Assembly: GCA_034668825.1 (NCBI GenBank)
Contig: JAXDOR010000154.1
Location: forward strand, 1-25,188
Source of the DNA: CANKHA01 sp034668825
GTDB lineage: Bacteria > Pseudomonadota > Alphaproteobacteria > Rhizobiales > Xanthobacteraceae
Reading direction: 5' to 3'
DNA length: 25,188 nucleotides
Shown: positions 15,369-22,967 of the stretch, piece after piece
How positions within the stretch are numbered: position 1 is the first letter of the stretch
How the letters are laid out: each line of letters opens with the position of its first letter
Program-made: the position numbers and the translations under genes
Notes under the pieces: model-generated
Seen by the model: the letters and a program-made list of their open reading frames with translations, nothing else
What the model was told of the DNA's origin: nothing
Database searches by the model: none

Positions 15369-15866
15369 ATGACAAATACTGGAAAGTATCAGGTCACAGA
15401 GCCCAGCCTGCGCGAATTGACCCTGACGCGCAGTTTCGACGCGCCGCGCCGAATGGTGTTCGATGCCTTCACCAAACCCGAGATGGTGAAGCGCTGGCTC
15501 TACGGACCCGCGGAATGGCGGCTGGCAGTTTGCGAGATCGATCTGCGCGCCGGCGGCAAGCTGCGCTACGTGTGGCGCAACAAAGAGAAGGGTGACATGG
15601 GCCTAAGCGGCGTCTTCCGCGAGGTCGTGGCGCCGGAGCGCCTTGTCAACACCGAGCTGTTCGACCAGGACTGGACCGGCGGCGAGACGGTGTTGACCAC
15701 GGTATTCGAGGAGAGTAACGGGCGCACCACGGTATCGATCACCGTGCGCTATTCCTCGCAGGCGGCCCGCGACGGCGCCCTCAAGACCGGCATGATCGGG
15801 GGATGGTCGCAAAGCCACGACCGGCTCGACCAACTGCTCGCGGCGGACGTCCGCGCATCGCAATAA
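15369..15866 (+). CDS. SRPBCC (AHSA1/START-like) domain protein 2
   Basis: This is a 165-residue single-domain helix-grip protein with the marks LTRSFDAPRRMVFDAFTKPEMVKRWLYGPAEW, DLRAGGKLRYVWRNKEKGDMGLSGVFREVVAPERLVNTELFD and the C-terminal helix GGWSQSHDRLDQLLA. The WWGP element of its neighbours is replaced by WLYGP, so it is a distinct paralogue rather than a fresh copy. AGGAG at 15357–15361 lies 7 bases before the ATG at 15369. It starts 25 bp after SRPBCC 1. Ligand and reaction are unknown; related proteins in similar operons are annotated only as SRPBCC or ATPase-activator homologues. Confidence 0.9.
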   Translation: MTNTGKYQVTEPSLRELTLTRSFDAPRRMVFDAFTKPEMVKRWLYGPAEWRLAVCEIDLRAGGKLRYVWRNKEKGDMGLSGVFREVVAPERLVNTELFDQDWTGGETVLTTVFEESNGRTTVSITVRYSSQAARDGALKTGMIGGWSQSHDRLDQLLAADVRASQ

Positions 15867-15893
15867 TTTCTAGAATTACGCAAGGAGTAGACC

Positions 15894-15971
15894 ATGCCGG
15901 TGACACCTTATTTGTTTTTCGACCGCCGCTTCGGCATCAGAATGATTATCGCGGAGGCAAAAAAGTCATGA
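15894..15971 (+). pseudogene. Internally deleted VOC (PhnB-like) gene remnant, 25 codons
   Basis: A well-formed ribosome binding site (AAGGAG, about 15882–15887) precedes an ATG at 15894 that opens MPVTPYLFFDR, a typical PhnB-like VOC start. After this the frame goes straight to RFGIRMIIAEAKKS and a TGA at 15969–15971. The tail matches the usual C-terminal end of the same family (compare FGIPWMINCEKAS in the VOC gene at 17079). The middle, roughly 110 codons, is missing and the ends are joined in frame. At DNA level 15906–15920 matches 17091–17105 at 14 of 15 bases. The stop overlaps the start of SRPBCC 3 as ATGA, so the remnant may still act as a translational leader for it. Confidence 0.75.
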
Positions 15972-16492
15972 TGACCCCCAACAAATCTGAAACCGCCGGC
16001 ACCGACTTCGTCATCTCGCGCGTGTTCGACGCGCCGCGACAGCTGCTATGGGAATGCTTCACTAATCCTGAACGCATGAAGCACTGGTGGGGACCAAAAG
16101 GCTTTACCGTGATCACTTCCAAGATGGATTTGCGTCCCGGCGGGACTTATCTCTACGGCATGAAGGCGCCCAACGGGAGCCCGATGTGGGGCAAGTTCAC
16201 TTATCGCGAAATCGTGCCGCAGGAAAAATTAATATTCATCAATTCATTCTCGGATGAAAACGGCGGCGTCACCCGTCACCCGATGGCCCCGACTTGGCCC
16301 TTGGAAATGCTTTCGACCTTCACGTTCGAAGATCAGCCGGGTGGCAAAACCAAGTTCACCGTTCGCTGGGCCACCTACAACGCCAGCGAAGAGGAACAGA
16401 AGACCTTCGATGCCGGCCATGCCAGCATGACCCAAGGCTGGGGCGGAACCATGGACCAACTCGCCGCCTACCTGCCGAAGCAACAAGCATAA
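15968..16492 (+). CDS. SRPBCC (AHSA1/START-like) domain protein 3
   Basis: This 174-residue helix-grip protein carries ISRVFDAPRQLLWECFTNPERMKHWWGPKGFTVITSKMDLRPGG, then GKFTYREIVPQEKLIFINSFSDENGG and the C-terminal GHASMTQGWGGTMDQLAAYL. GGAGG at 15953–15957 is 10 bases before the ATG at 15968; a second ATG follows directly at 15971. Its start overlaps the stop of the collapsed VOC frame, so ribosomes finishing that 25-codon frame could reinitiate here. The ligand is unknown. It is the paralogue most similar in layout to the AHSA1-type proteins annotated as activators or cyclases. Confidence 0.9.
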   Translation: MMTPNKSETAGTDFVISRVFDAPRQLLWECFTNPERMKHWWGPKGFTVITSKMDLRPGGTYLYGMKAPNGSPMWGKFTYREIVPQEKLIFINSFSDENGGVTRHPMAPTWPLEMLSTFTFEDQPGGKTKFTVRWATYNASEEEQKTFDAGHASMTQGWGGTMDQLAAYLPKQQA

Positions 16493-16511
16493 TAGAGCAG
16501 GGGAGAGTTTC

Positions 16512-17045
16512 ATGCTTACGATCATCGGCATTATCGTGGCGATTCTTATCGTCGCTTTGGTCGTCATTCTCGTCCGCGCGGCAAGCCAACCCGATGCTTT
16601 CAGAGCCCAGAGGTCGGTGACCATTGCCGCATCACCGGAGAAGATCTTCCCGCTCATCAACGATTTGCGCGCCCAATCAAGCTGGTCGCCGTTCGAAAAA
16701 GACCCGAACATGAAACGGACTCATAGCGGAGCGCCCGAAGGCAAAGGCGCCGTTTATGAGTGGGACGGCAACAGCAAGGTCGGCAGCGGACGCATTGCCA
16801 TCACCGAGTCGGTTCCGACGTCCCGCGTCACGCTGATATTGGAGATGCTCAGGCCGATCAAAGCTCGCAATACGGTGGATTTCACGTTGGAGCCGCAAGG
16901 CAATGCCACGCGCGTCACCTGGGCCATGCAGGGGCAGCGGCCCTACATGGTCAAGGTCATGAACACTTTCGTCGATTGCGACAAGATGGTCGGCAGCCAA
17001 TTCGAAGAGGGACTCGGCAAACTCAAGACCCTGGCTGAAAGCTGA
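16512..17045 (+). CDS. Membrane-anchored SRPBCC (polyketide cyclase-like) protein 4
   Basis: This 177-residue protein differs from the other SRPBCC genes of the operon. It begins with a strongly hydrophobic helix (about 2–23, LTIIGIIVAILIVALVVILV) that should anchor it in the inner membrane. The helix-grip domain follows, with RSVTIAASPEKIFPLINDLRAQSSWSPFEKDPNMKRTHSG, GAVYEWDGNSKVGSGRIAITES and the C-terminal helix FEEGLGKLKTLAE. This is the polyketide cyclase/dehydrase 2-like branch rather than AHSA1. GGGGAG lies before the ATG at 16512, 19 bp after SRPBCC 3. The short hydrophilic stretch after the helix suggests that the domain sits close to the membrane; which side is not decided by sequence. 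Confidence 0.88.
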   Translation: MLTIIGIIVAILIVALVVILVRAASQPDAFRAQRSVTIAASPEKIFPLINDLRAQSSWSPFEKDPNMKRTHSGAPEGKGAVYEWDGNSKVGSGRIAITESVPTSRVTLILEMLRPIKARNTVDFTLEPQGNATRVTWAMQGQRPYMVKVMNTFVDCDKMVGSQFEEGLGKLKTLAES

Positions 17046-17078
17046 GCCGGAGATACGTCGTCTCAACAGGAGTGCGTG

Positions 17079-17489
17079 ATGCAACTAAACCCTTATCTGT
17101 TTTTCAATGGCCAATGCGAGGCGGCGTTCAAACTCTATGCCGAGGTTCTGCGCGGCAAGATCGTGGCGATGATGCCGCACGAGGGTACCCCGCCAGCCGG
17201 CAGCGTGCCCGCTGAATGGCAAAAGAAAATCATCCATGCGCGGCTCAGCTTCGGCGATCAGGTGCTGATGGGTTCCGACGCGCCGCCCCAGCACCAGGAA
17301 CCGGTGAAAGGTTTTTCCGTCAGCGTCACGGTCGAGGACCCGAAGGAAGCCGACCGCATCTTCGCGGCGCTGGCCGACGGCGGCCAGATAAAGATGCCGA
17401 TCCAGGAAACCTTTTGGGCCGTGCGCTTCGGCATGCTGGTCGACAAGTTCGGCATCCCGTGGATGATCAATTGCGAAAAGGCCAGCTAA
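17079..17489 (+). CDS. VOC family protein, PhnB-like (glyoxalase/bleomycin-resistance fold)
   Basis: This is a 136-residue vicinal-oxygen-chelate fold protein of the PhnB-like group (3-demethylubiquinone methyltransferase-like in older annotation). Its biochemical role is unknown. Family marks are LNPYLFFNGQCEAAFKLYAEVLRGKIVAMMPH at the start, KKIIHARLSFGDQVLMGSDAPP in the middle and TFWAVRFGMLVDKFGIPWMINCE at the end. An AGGAG at about 17068–17072 lies 6 bases before the ATG at 17079; a GTG one codon earlier is less well spaced. It is complete, in contrast to the deleted copy at 15894–15971. SRPBCC 5 follows after 14 bp. Confidence 0.9.
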   Translation: MQLNPYLFFNGQCEAAFKLYAEVLRGKIVAMMPHEGTPPAGSVPAEWQKKIIHARLSFGDQVLMGSDAPPQHQEPVKGFSVSVTVEDPKEADRIFAALADGGQIKMPIQETFWAVRFGMLVDKFGIPWMINCEKAS

Positions 17490-17503
17490 TTCAGGAGATA
17501 TCG

Positions 17504-17992
17504 ATGACTGCCACGGCTCAAGATGCCGCCATGACGCGCGAGGTCACCCTCACCCGCGTCTTCGACGCGCCGCGCGCGCTCGTGTTCAAAGCGTGGACCG
17601 ACCCAAAGCAAATGGCGCAGTGGTGGGGGCCGCCCCGCTTCACCAATCCGGTCTGCGACATCGACGCGAAGGTGGGCGGCGCGTTCCGCATTCACATGCG
17701 CGGACCCGACGGCGTCGTCTATCCGATGGTCGGCACGTTCAACGAGGTCGCTCCACCGGAGCGGCTCGTCTTCACAGCGCAAGCGCAGGACGCCGCGGGC
17801 AGGCCGCTGCTGGAATCCGTCACCACCGTGACCTTCGAAGAGCAAGGCAGCAAGACCAAGCTCACCGTGCAGGCCCGCGCCATCGGGCTCGCACCCATCG
17901 CGCCGCAGATGCTCGCGGGCATGGAAGCCGGCTGGACGCAGAGCCTGGAGCGGCTGCAACAGCTTGTGGGGCCCGCAGGCAAAGCTGCATAA
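17504..17992 (+). CDS. SRPBCC (AHSA1/START-like) domain protein 5
   Basis: This is the last gene of the operon, a 162-residue helix-grip protein. It has LTRVFDAPRALVFKAWTDPKQMAQWWGPPRFTNPVCDIDAKVGGAFRIHMRGPDG, then GTFNEVAPPERLVFTAQA and the C-terminal GMEAGWTQSLERLQQLV. It is the closest paralogue of SRPBCC 1 by eye (shared AWTDPK, AQWWGP and GPDG). CAGGAG just upstream (about 17492–17497) supports the ATG at 17504. The longer open frame to its left overlaps the VOC gene in another frame and is not real. No convincing terminator is visible before thpR. Confidence 0.9.
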   Translation: MTATAQDAAMTREVTLTRVFDAPRALVFKAWTDPKQMAQWWGPPRFTNPVCDIDAKVGGAFRIHMRGPDGVVYPMVGTFNEVAPPERLVFTAQAQDAAGRPLLESVTTVTFEEQGSKTKLTVQARAIGLAPIAPQMLAGMEAGWTQSLERLQQLVGPAGKAA

Positions 17993-18086
17993 CTCACAAG
18001 TTCGCCGAGCATTGCAGCCGGACGGCAAATCCGTGCAGGCTCTAAGCCGGTTGATTCGATTGGCCGGGTAAATAAGTGAGTTGGCG

Positions 18087-18656
18087 ATGCCGCGCCTTTT
18101 CACCGCCATAGAGATCTCGGCCAAAGTCGGTAGTGCGCTCTCCATGTTGCGCGGGGGACTGCCGGGCGCGCGCTGGATCGATCCGGAAAACTATCACCTC
18201 ACCTTGCGCTTCATCGGCGACGTCGACGACTCAATGGCGCGCGAAGTCGCATTCATTCTCGGCCAAGTGCGCAGAGACGGCTTCGAGCTGCGGCTCGACG
18301 GGCTTTCCGCCTTTGGCGGCCGCAAGCCGCGTGCGATCGTGGCCCTGGCCGCGCCCAGTCAGCCGTTGCTGGAACTGCAAAGCGAGCACGAACGGCTTTT
18401 GCGGCGCATTGGGCTGGAGCCGGAGGGGCGCAAATACACCCCGCACGTCACCCTGGCGCGGCTGCGCGTTTCTTCCAGTCACCAGGTTGCGGAATATCTT
18501 TCGGCGCGCGGGCACTTTCGCAGCCCGCCTTTTGCAGTCTCGCGCTTCGTCCTGTTCTCCGCGCGCGATTCCGTCGGCGGCGGGCCCTATGTCGTGGAGG
18601 CGGACTATCCATTGGCGACATCCGCACCTGTCGCACTGCAGGCGCGCAGATCCTAA
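18087..18656 (+). CDS. thpR: RNA 2',3'-cyclic phosphodiesterase (2'-5' RNA ligase family)
   Basis: This 2H phosphoesterase opens 2',3'-cyclic phosphates on RNA and can join 2'-5' linked ends in vitro; its cellular role is uncertain. The 189-residue product carries the two catalytic HxTx motifs, HLTL (H37, T39) and HVTL (H120, T122), in the expected contexts IDPENYHLTLRFIGDV and GRKYTPHVTLARL. Length is normal for ThpR. The ATG at 18087 begins MPRLFTAIEI, the standard start; a TTG two codons earlier is in frame. It lies 94 bp after the SRPBCC operon. It converges on the GNAT gene with stop codons overlapping by 3 bases. Confidence 0.94.
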   Translation: MPRLFTAIEISAKVGSALSMLRGGLPGARWIDPENYHLTLRFIGDVDDSMAREVAFILGQVRRDGFELRLDGLSAFGGRKPRAIVALAAPSQPLLELQSEHERLLRRIGLEPEGRKYTPHVTLARLRVSSSHQVAEYLSARGHFRSPPFAVSRFVLFSARDSVGGGPYVVEADYPLATSAPVALQARRS

Positions 18657-19210
18657 GCCTGCCTTGATCCCGGCCGGGTGAAGCTCGACTGCATCTCCAG
18701 CATAGCCGCGGCGACGGCCTGTCCGTCGGCCACGACTTCGCGCATCACCGAAAGCGGCGTTGGGCGTGCAGCCTGAACCGTCCCCACGGCGCTGTCGAAA
18801 TCGAAGCTGAGATCGGCGTCGAACTTGCGCGCGAGCTGTTGCATGCGCGTATTGTGGGCGAGACATGCCATGTGCAGCCACCTAATGCGCCGATTGCGCG
18901 CGGTGAGCAGCATGCGCTCAAGCAGCGCGGAGCCGATGCCGTGGCTTTGCCACGACCACTCGACACTGAGCGCCGCATCGGCCCGCCTGGACAGGGCGCT
19001 TCCTAAAGGCCGCAGCTCAGCAGCGCCGCGCAATACGCCCTCGACGAAGAAGCCGTGAATGATGGTGCCGGCCACGGGGGAGGCGACGTATTCGCGCACG
19101 AATTCGTCGGGCGCCGCCTGCCCAAAGCGGTTCTGGCGGCTGGCCGGATCAAGACGCAGCAGATGGTCGCGATAGATATCGGTCTCACCGACCCATAATT
19201 TGCGGATCAT
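18653..19210 (-). CDS. GNAT family N-acetyltransferase
   Basis: This is a cytoplasmic acetyl-CoA-dependent acetyltransferase with an unknown acceptor. From the ATG at 19210 the product is 185 residues and starts MIRKLWVGETDIYRDHLLRLDPASRQNRFG, a pattern seen in alphaproteobacterial GNATs. The acetyl-CoA binding region reads LSVEWSWQSHGIGSALLERMLLTARNRRIRWLHMACLAHNTRMQQLARKF, with QSHGIGSAL in place of the usual Q/RxxGxG/A loop. An ATG at 19243 would add 11 residues; neither start has a clear ribosome binding site. The C-terminal region (about 145–185) lies outside the recognisable GNAT core. Its stop overlaps the thpR stop. Confidence 0.87.
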   Translation of the reverse strand: MIRKLWVGETDIYRDHLLRLDPASRQNRFGQAAPDEFVREYVASPVAGTIIHGFFVEGVLRGAAELRPLGSALSRRADAALSVEWSWQSHGIGSALLERMLLTARNRRIRWLHMACLAHNTRMQQLARKFDADLSFDFDSAVGTVQAARPTPLSVMREVVADGQAVAAAMLEMQSSFTRPGSRQA

Positions 19211-19514
19211 GCTTCCAGAGGGGAGGAGATTATTCTTCAGCATTTCTTGGCCGCCAATTGATTGTGCTTTGCAACATATTGCTGTAAATCGCTGCGGGAG
19301 TGGCTATCGCTAACCGTCTTATAACTCACAATATTCCTGACGAGTCATGTATTAAATAGCGTACAGCCAAGCACTTGCTGCATTGCATATAACCTATCCA
19401 GCAGCGAGCAATTGCGCCCCACACGTTGGATGGTTGTCGCGCCATGGCTTGCCCCCGTCCGCCTCAGGCGGCTATGCCTCGCAAGCTCCCCTCCCGCCGC
19501 GTGCGACATCACCC
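19211..19514. other. Divergent intergenic region, GNAT gene / zapE
   Basis: About 300 bp without a convincing gene. The middle (about 19250–19390) is clearly AT-richer than the flanking genes and probably holds promoters for both directions. TATAAC at 19320–19325 could be a −10, but no matching −35 is seen. The open frame that extends zapE leftward to 19383 is low-complexity in character (Pro, Ser, Ala) and lacks family sequence. No tRNA, terminator or long repeat was found. Confidence 0.5.
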
Positions 19515-20690
19515 ATGGTTAACTCTGTAAGCGCTCGTTACGCGGATCTGGTGGCCGCAGGTGAGATCGAGCGTGATCCGGCGCAGGAGGCGGTTCTTTC
19601 CAAGCTCGCGCGCCTCGAAGCACAGGTGGCCAAGCGCCGCCGCCAGAGGAAATCATCGCTGCTCGCTCGGCTGTTCCGCATCCAGGCGGCCGATCCGGCC
19701 CCGATCAAGGGGCTTTACCTTTTCGGCGATGTCGGGCGCGGCAAGACTATGCTGATGGACCTGTTCTTCGAAACCAGTCCGGTTGTGCGCAAGCGGCGGG
19801 TGCATTTCCACGAGTTCATGACCGAGGTTCATGAACGCGTACATGTGCATCGCCAGCAACTGAAAGCCGGAAAAGTTATCGGCGACGATCCGATTGCTCC
19901 AGTCGCGGCGGCCATCGCAACGGAATCCTGGCTGCTGTGTTTCGACGAATTCCACGTCACCGACATCGCCGATGCCATGATCCTTGGCCGGTTGTTCACC
20001 CAGCTCTTCGAACAGGGAGTGGTGGTCGTTGCGACTTCGAACGTCGCCCCGGACGATCTCTATAAAGACGGGCTGAATCGCAGCCTGTTCCTACCCTTCA
20101 TCGCGCTTCTGGAAGAACGAATGGAGGCGGTCCGGGTTGATGCCCGAGTCGACTTCCGGTTGGAGAAATTGGCGGAGGTGCCGGTTTGGCATGTCCCCGC
20201 CGATGCCTCAGCCGACGCGGCCCTCGATGCTGCTTGGCGGCGGATAACCCGCGGCCAGCGCGATGCCGAGCATCAGCTTCGTGTAAAGGGGCACGTCATT
20301 CGGGTGCCGTGCGCTGCAATGGGCGTTGCCCGTTTCTCCTTCGCTGATCTATGCGGGCAGCCGCTTGCCGCCGCCGATTACCTCAAGATCGCCCACGAAT
20401 TCCATACGATCCTGCTCGATCATATCCCCGTCATGGATTTCGACCGGCGCAACGAGGCCAAGCGTTTCATTATCCTCATCGACACGCTTTATGATCAGGC
20501 GGTAAAGCTCGTCGCCTCGGCCGAAGCCGAACCCGATGCGCTCTACAAGGCGAACGAGGGGTTCGAGGCACTCGAATTCCGCCGAACCGCATCGCGTCTC
20601 ATCGAAATGCGTTCGCAATCCTACTTGGCGAAGCCTCATGGCCGGCAGCATTCGCCGGCGGGCATGCGCGAGGGCATCGTAGAGACTTGA
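19515..20690 (+). CDS. zapE: Cell division protein ZapE (AFG1-like ATPase)
   Basis: ZapE is an AAA+-like P-loop ATPase, related to mitochondrial Afg1, that acts at the division ring in E. coli and is linked to membrane protein quality control in mitochondria. The 391-residue product has Walker A GDVGRGKT (71–78), Walker B LLCFDEFHVTD (D144, E145), the sensor-like VVVATSNVAPDDLYKDGLNRSLFLPFI and the C-terminal FHTILLDHIPVMD…NEAKRFIILIDTLYD. The ATG at 19515 (MVNSVSARYADLVAAGEIERDP) is the family start, although no ribosome binding site is apparent. It stands 73 bp ahead of mdh, the usual Hyphomicrobiales arrangement at the head of the TCA cluster. Confidence 0.94.
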   Translation: MVNSVSARYADLVAAGEIERDPAQEAVLSKLARLEAQVAKRRRQRKSSLLARLFRIQAADPAPIKGLYLFGDVGRGKTMLMDLFFETSPVVRKRRVHFHEFMTEVHERVHVHRQQLKAGKVIGDDPIAPVAAAIATESWLLCFDEFHVTDIADAMILGRLFTQLFEQGVVVVATSNVAPDDLYKDGLNRSLFLPFIALLEERMEAVRVDARVDFRLEKLAEVPVWHVPADASADAALDAAWRRITRGQRDAEHQLRVKGHVIRVPCAAMGVARFSFADLCGQPLAAADYLKIAHEFHTILLDHIPVMDFDRRNEAKRFIILIDTLYDQAVKLVASAEAEPDALYKANEGFEALEFRRTASRLIEMRSQSYLAKPHGRQHSPAGMREGIVET

Positions 20691-20763
20691 CCGATTGTCG
20701 ACCCAGCAGATAATGACCCCACTGCCTGGCCTTCCAGCCCGCTACTTCAAGGAATTTCCCACC

Positions 20764-21732
20764 ATGGCGCGAAACAAGATTGCATTGATCGGCGCAGGCC
20801 AAATCGGCGGAACGCTCGCTCACCTTATCGGCCTCAAGCATCTCGGCGACGTCGTGATGTTCGATATCGCTGAGGGCATTCCCCAGGGCAAATCCCTCGA
20901 TCTCGCTCAATCCTCGCCAGTGGATGCCTTCGACGCGCGCTTTGTCGGGGTCAATTCCTACGAGGCGATTGAAGGTGCCGACGTCTGCATCGTTACCGCC
21001 GGCGTGGCCCGCAAGCCGGGTATGAGCCGTGACGACCTGCTGAGCATCAATCTCAAGGTGATGGAACAGGTCGGCGCCGGCATCAAGAAATACGCGCCTA
21101 AGGCCTTCGTCATCTGCATCACCAATCCGCTCGACGCGATGGTCTGGGCGCTGCAAAAGACCTGCGGCCTGCCGAAGCAGATGGTGGTCGGCATGGCCGG
21201 CGTGCTCGATTCCGCGCGCTTCCGTTATTTCCTCGCCGACGAGTTCAACGTCTCGGTGGAGGATGTCACCGCTTTCGTGCTGGGTGGCCATGGCGATACC
21301 ATGGTGCCGTTGCCGCGTTATTCCACGGTCGCGGGCATTCCGCTGCCCGACTTGATTAAGATGGGTTGGACCACGCAGGCGCATGTCGACGAGATCGTCG
21401 ATCGTACCCGCAACGGCGGCGCCGAGATCGTCAACCTGCTGAAGAGCGGCTCCGCTTTCTATGCACCCGCGGCGTCCGCCGTTGCCATGGCCGAAAGCTA
21501 CTTGCTGGACAAGAAGCGGGTTCTGCCCTGCGCCGTATGGCTTAATGGCGAATATGGAATCAAGGATCTCTATGTCGGCGTTCCGGTGGTCATCGGCATG
21601 AAGGGCGTCGAACGCATCGTGGAAATCGAGCTCAGCAGCGCCGAGCGTGACATGTTCGAAAAATCCGCCGCCTCGGTGCAGACCCTCGTGGACGCCTGTA
21701 AGAAGATCGCTCCGGATCTCGACAAGAAATAA
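20764..21732 (+). CDS. mdh: Malate dehydrogenase
   Basis: This cytoplasmic enzyme oxidises malate to oxaloacetate with NAD+. The 322-residue product is of the lactate dehydrogenase-like MDH type common in alphaproteobacteria. The nucleotide-binding loop reads ALIGAGQIGGTLAH (10–16 core). The substrate specificity loop is ARKPGMSRDDLL (R83, R89), ITNPLDAMVW follows, and the catalytic His is in VLGGHGDTMVP (H176). AAGGAA at 20749–20754 lies 9 bases before the ATG at 20764; the open frame to the left is not family sequence. It is followed after 68 bp by sucC and forms part of the TCA cluster. Confidence 0.97.
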   Translation: MARNKIALIGAGQIGGTLAHLIGLKHLGDVVMFDIAEGIPQGKSLDLAQSSPVDAFDARFVGVNSYEAIEGADVCIVTAGVARKPGMSRDDLLSINLKVMEQVGAGIKKYAPKAFVICITNPLDAMVWALQKTCGLPKQMVVGMAGVLDSARFRYFLADEFNVSVEDVTAFVLGGHGDTMVPLPRYSTVAGIPLPDLIKMGWTTQAHVDEIVDRTRNGGAEIVNLLKSGSAFYAPAASAVAMAESYLLDKKRVLPCAVWLNGEYGIKDLYVGVPVVIGMKGVERIVEIELSSAERDMFEKSAASVQTLVDACKKIAPDLDKK

Positions 21733-21800
21733 ATCTTCGTATTTGGGCGCGGCGGAGCGTTGCACCTGATATGAATGCAAGAGTTGCGGGGCGAAACTGA

Positions 21801-22967
21801 ATGAACATCCACGAATATCAGGGCAAGGCGCTGTTGCGGGAATTCGGTGTGCCGGTTCCGCGCGGAATTCCCGTTTTCACCGTCGACGAGGCGGAGGAAG
21901 CTGCGCGGGCGCTTGGCGGTCCGGTCTGGGTGGTGAAGGCTCAAATCCACGCCGGGGGCCGCGGCAAGGCCGGCGGCGTCAAGGTCGTCAAATCCATCGA
22001 TGACGTGAAAAAGGAAGCCGCGCGCATCCTGGGCTCGACACTGGTCACGCATCAAACCGGTCCGCAGGGCAAGAAAGTTCAGCGGCTCTATATCGAAGAA
22101 GGCTCCGCCATCGACCGCGAATTTTATCTCTCGGCGGTCGTCGACCGGGAAAGCTCGCGGGTTTCTTTCGTTGTGTCGACCGAAGGCGGCATGGAAATCG
22201 AAGAGGTGGCGAAAAACCATCCGGAGAAAATCGTCACTTTCGCAATCGATCCCGCCACCGGCTTCATGCCACATCATGGCCGCCGCGCGGCGAAGGCCCT
22301 GAAGCTGACCAACGATCTTGCTAAGCAGGCTGAAAGCCTGCTGGCCAAGCTCTACGCGGCGTTTGTCGACAAGGACATGAGCCTGCTGGAGATCAACCCA
22401 CTTGTTGCCACCAAGGACAACAAGCTGATTTGCCTCGACGCCAAGATCGGCTTCGACGGCAACGCGCTTTACCGGCATCCGGACGTAGTTAAGCTGCGCG
22501 ATCTCACCGAAGAGGACGAGAAGGAGATAGAGGCATCAAAATACGACCTCAACTATATCGCCTTGGAAGGCTCGATCGGCTGCATGGTCAACGGCGCCGG
22601 CTTGGCCATGGCGACGATGGACATCATCAAGCTCTACGGTGCCGCGCCCGCGAACTTCCTCGACGTCGGCGGCGGCGCGACCAAGGAGAAGGTGGCGGCG
22701 GCTTTCAAGATCATCACCTCCGATCCGAAGGTGAAGGGGATTCTGGTTAATATCTTCGGCGGCATCATGAAATGCGACATCATCGCCGAAGGCGTGGTTG
22801 CGGCGGTGAAGGAGGTCGGCTTGAAAGTGCCGCTGGTGGTACGGCTCGAAGGCACCAACGTCGATCTCGGCAAGAAAATCATATCCGAGTCCGGCCTCAA
22901 CGTGATCTCCGCCGATGACCTTGATGATGCTGCGCAAAAAATCGTCAAGGCGGTGAAGAGTGGCTAA
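21801..22967 (+). CDS. sucC: Succinate–CoA ligase (ADP-forming) subunit beta
   Basis: The beta subunit binds nucleotide through an ATP-grasp domain and, with SucD, interconverts succinyl-CoA and succinate with substrate-level phosphorylation. The 388-residue product has MNIHEYQGKALLREFGVPVPRG at the start, the grasp loop VVKAQIHAGGRGKAGGVK, metal-binding EINPLV, and the CoA-ligase domain GSIGCMVNGAGLAMATMDIIKLYGAAPANFLDVGGGA with NIFGGIMKCDIIAEG. Length and order are normal. The upstream ribosome binding site is weak, and a 9-codon frame (21771–21800) ends in a TGA directly abutting this ATG. Its stop overlaps the start of a small membrane protein gene by 8 bases, which separates it from sucD. 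Confidence 0.97.
   Translation: MNIHEYQGKALLREFGVPVPRGIPVFTVDEAEEAARALGGPVWVVKAQIHAGGRGKAGGVKVVKSIDDVKKEAARILGSTLVTHQTGPQGKKVQRLYIEEGSAIDREFYLSAVVDRESSRVSFVVSTEGGMEIEEVAKNHPEKIVTFAIDPATGFMPHHGRRAAKALKLTNDLAKQAESLLAKLYAAFVDKDMSLLEINPLVATKDNKLICLDAKIGFDGNALYRHPDVVKLRDLTEEDEKEIEASKYDLNYIALEGSIGCMVNGAGLAMATMDIIKLYGAAPANFLDVGGGATKEKVAAAFKIITSDPKVKGILVNIFGGIMKCDIIAEGVVAAVKEVGLKVPLVVRLEGTNVDLGKKIISESGLNVISADDLDDAAQKIVKAVKSG

Noticed and set aside
19383..19514. N-terminal extension of zapE by 44 codons
   Set aside because: Low-complexity Pro/Ser/Ala sequence without family similarity; the conserved start is at 19515.
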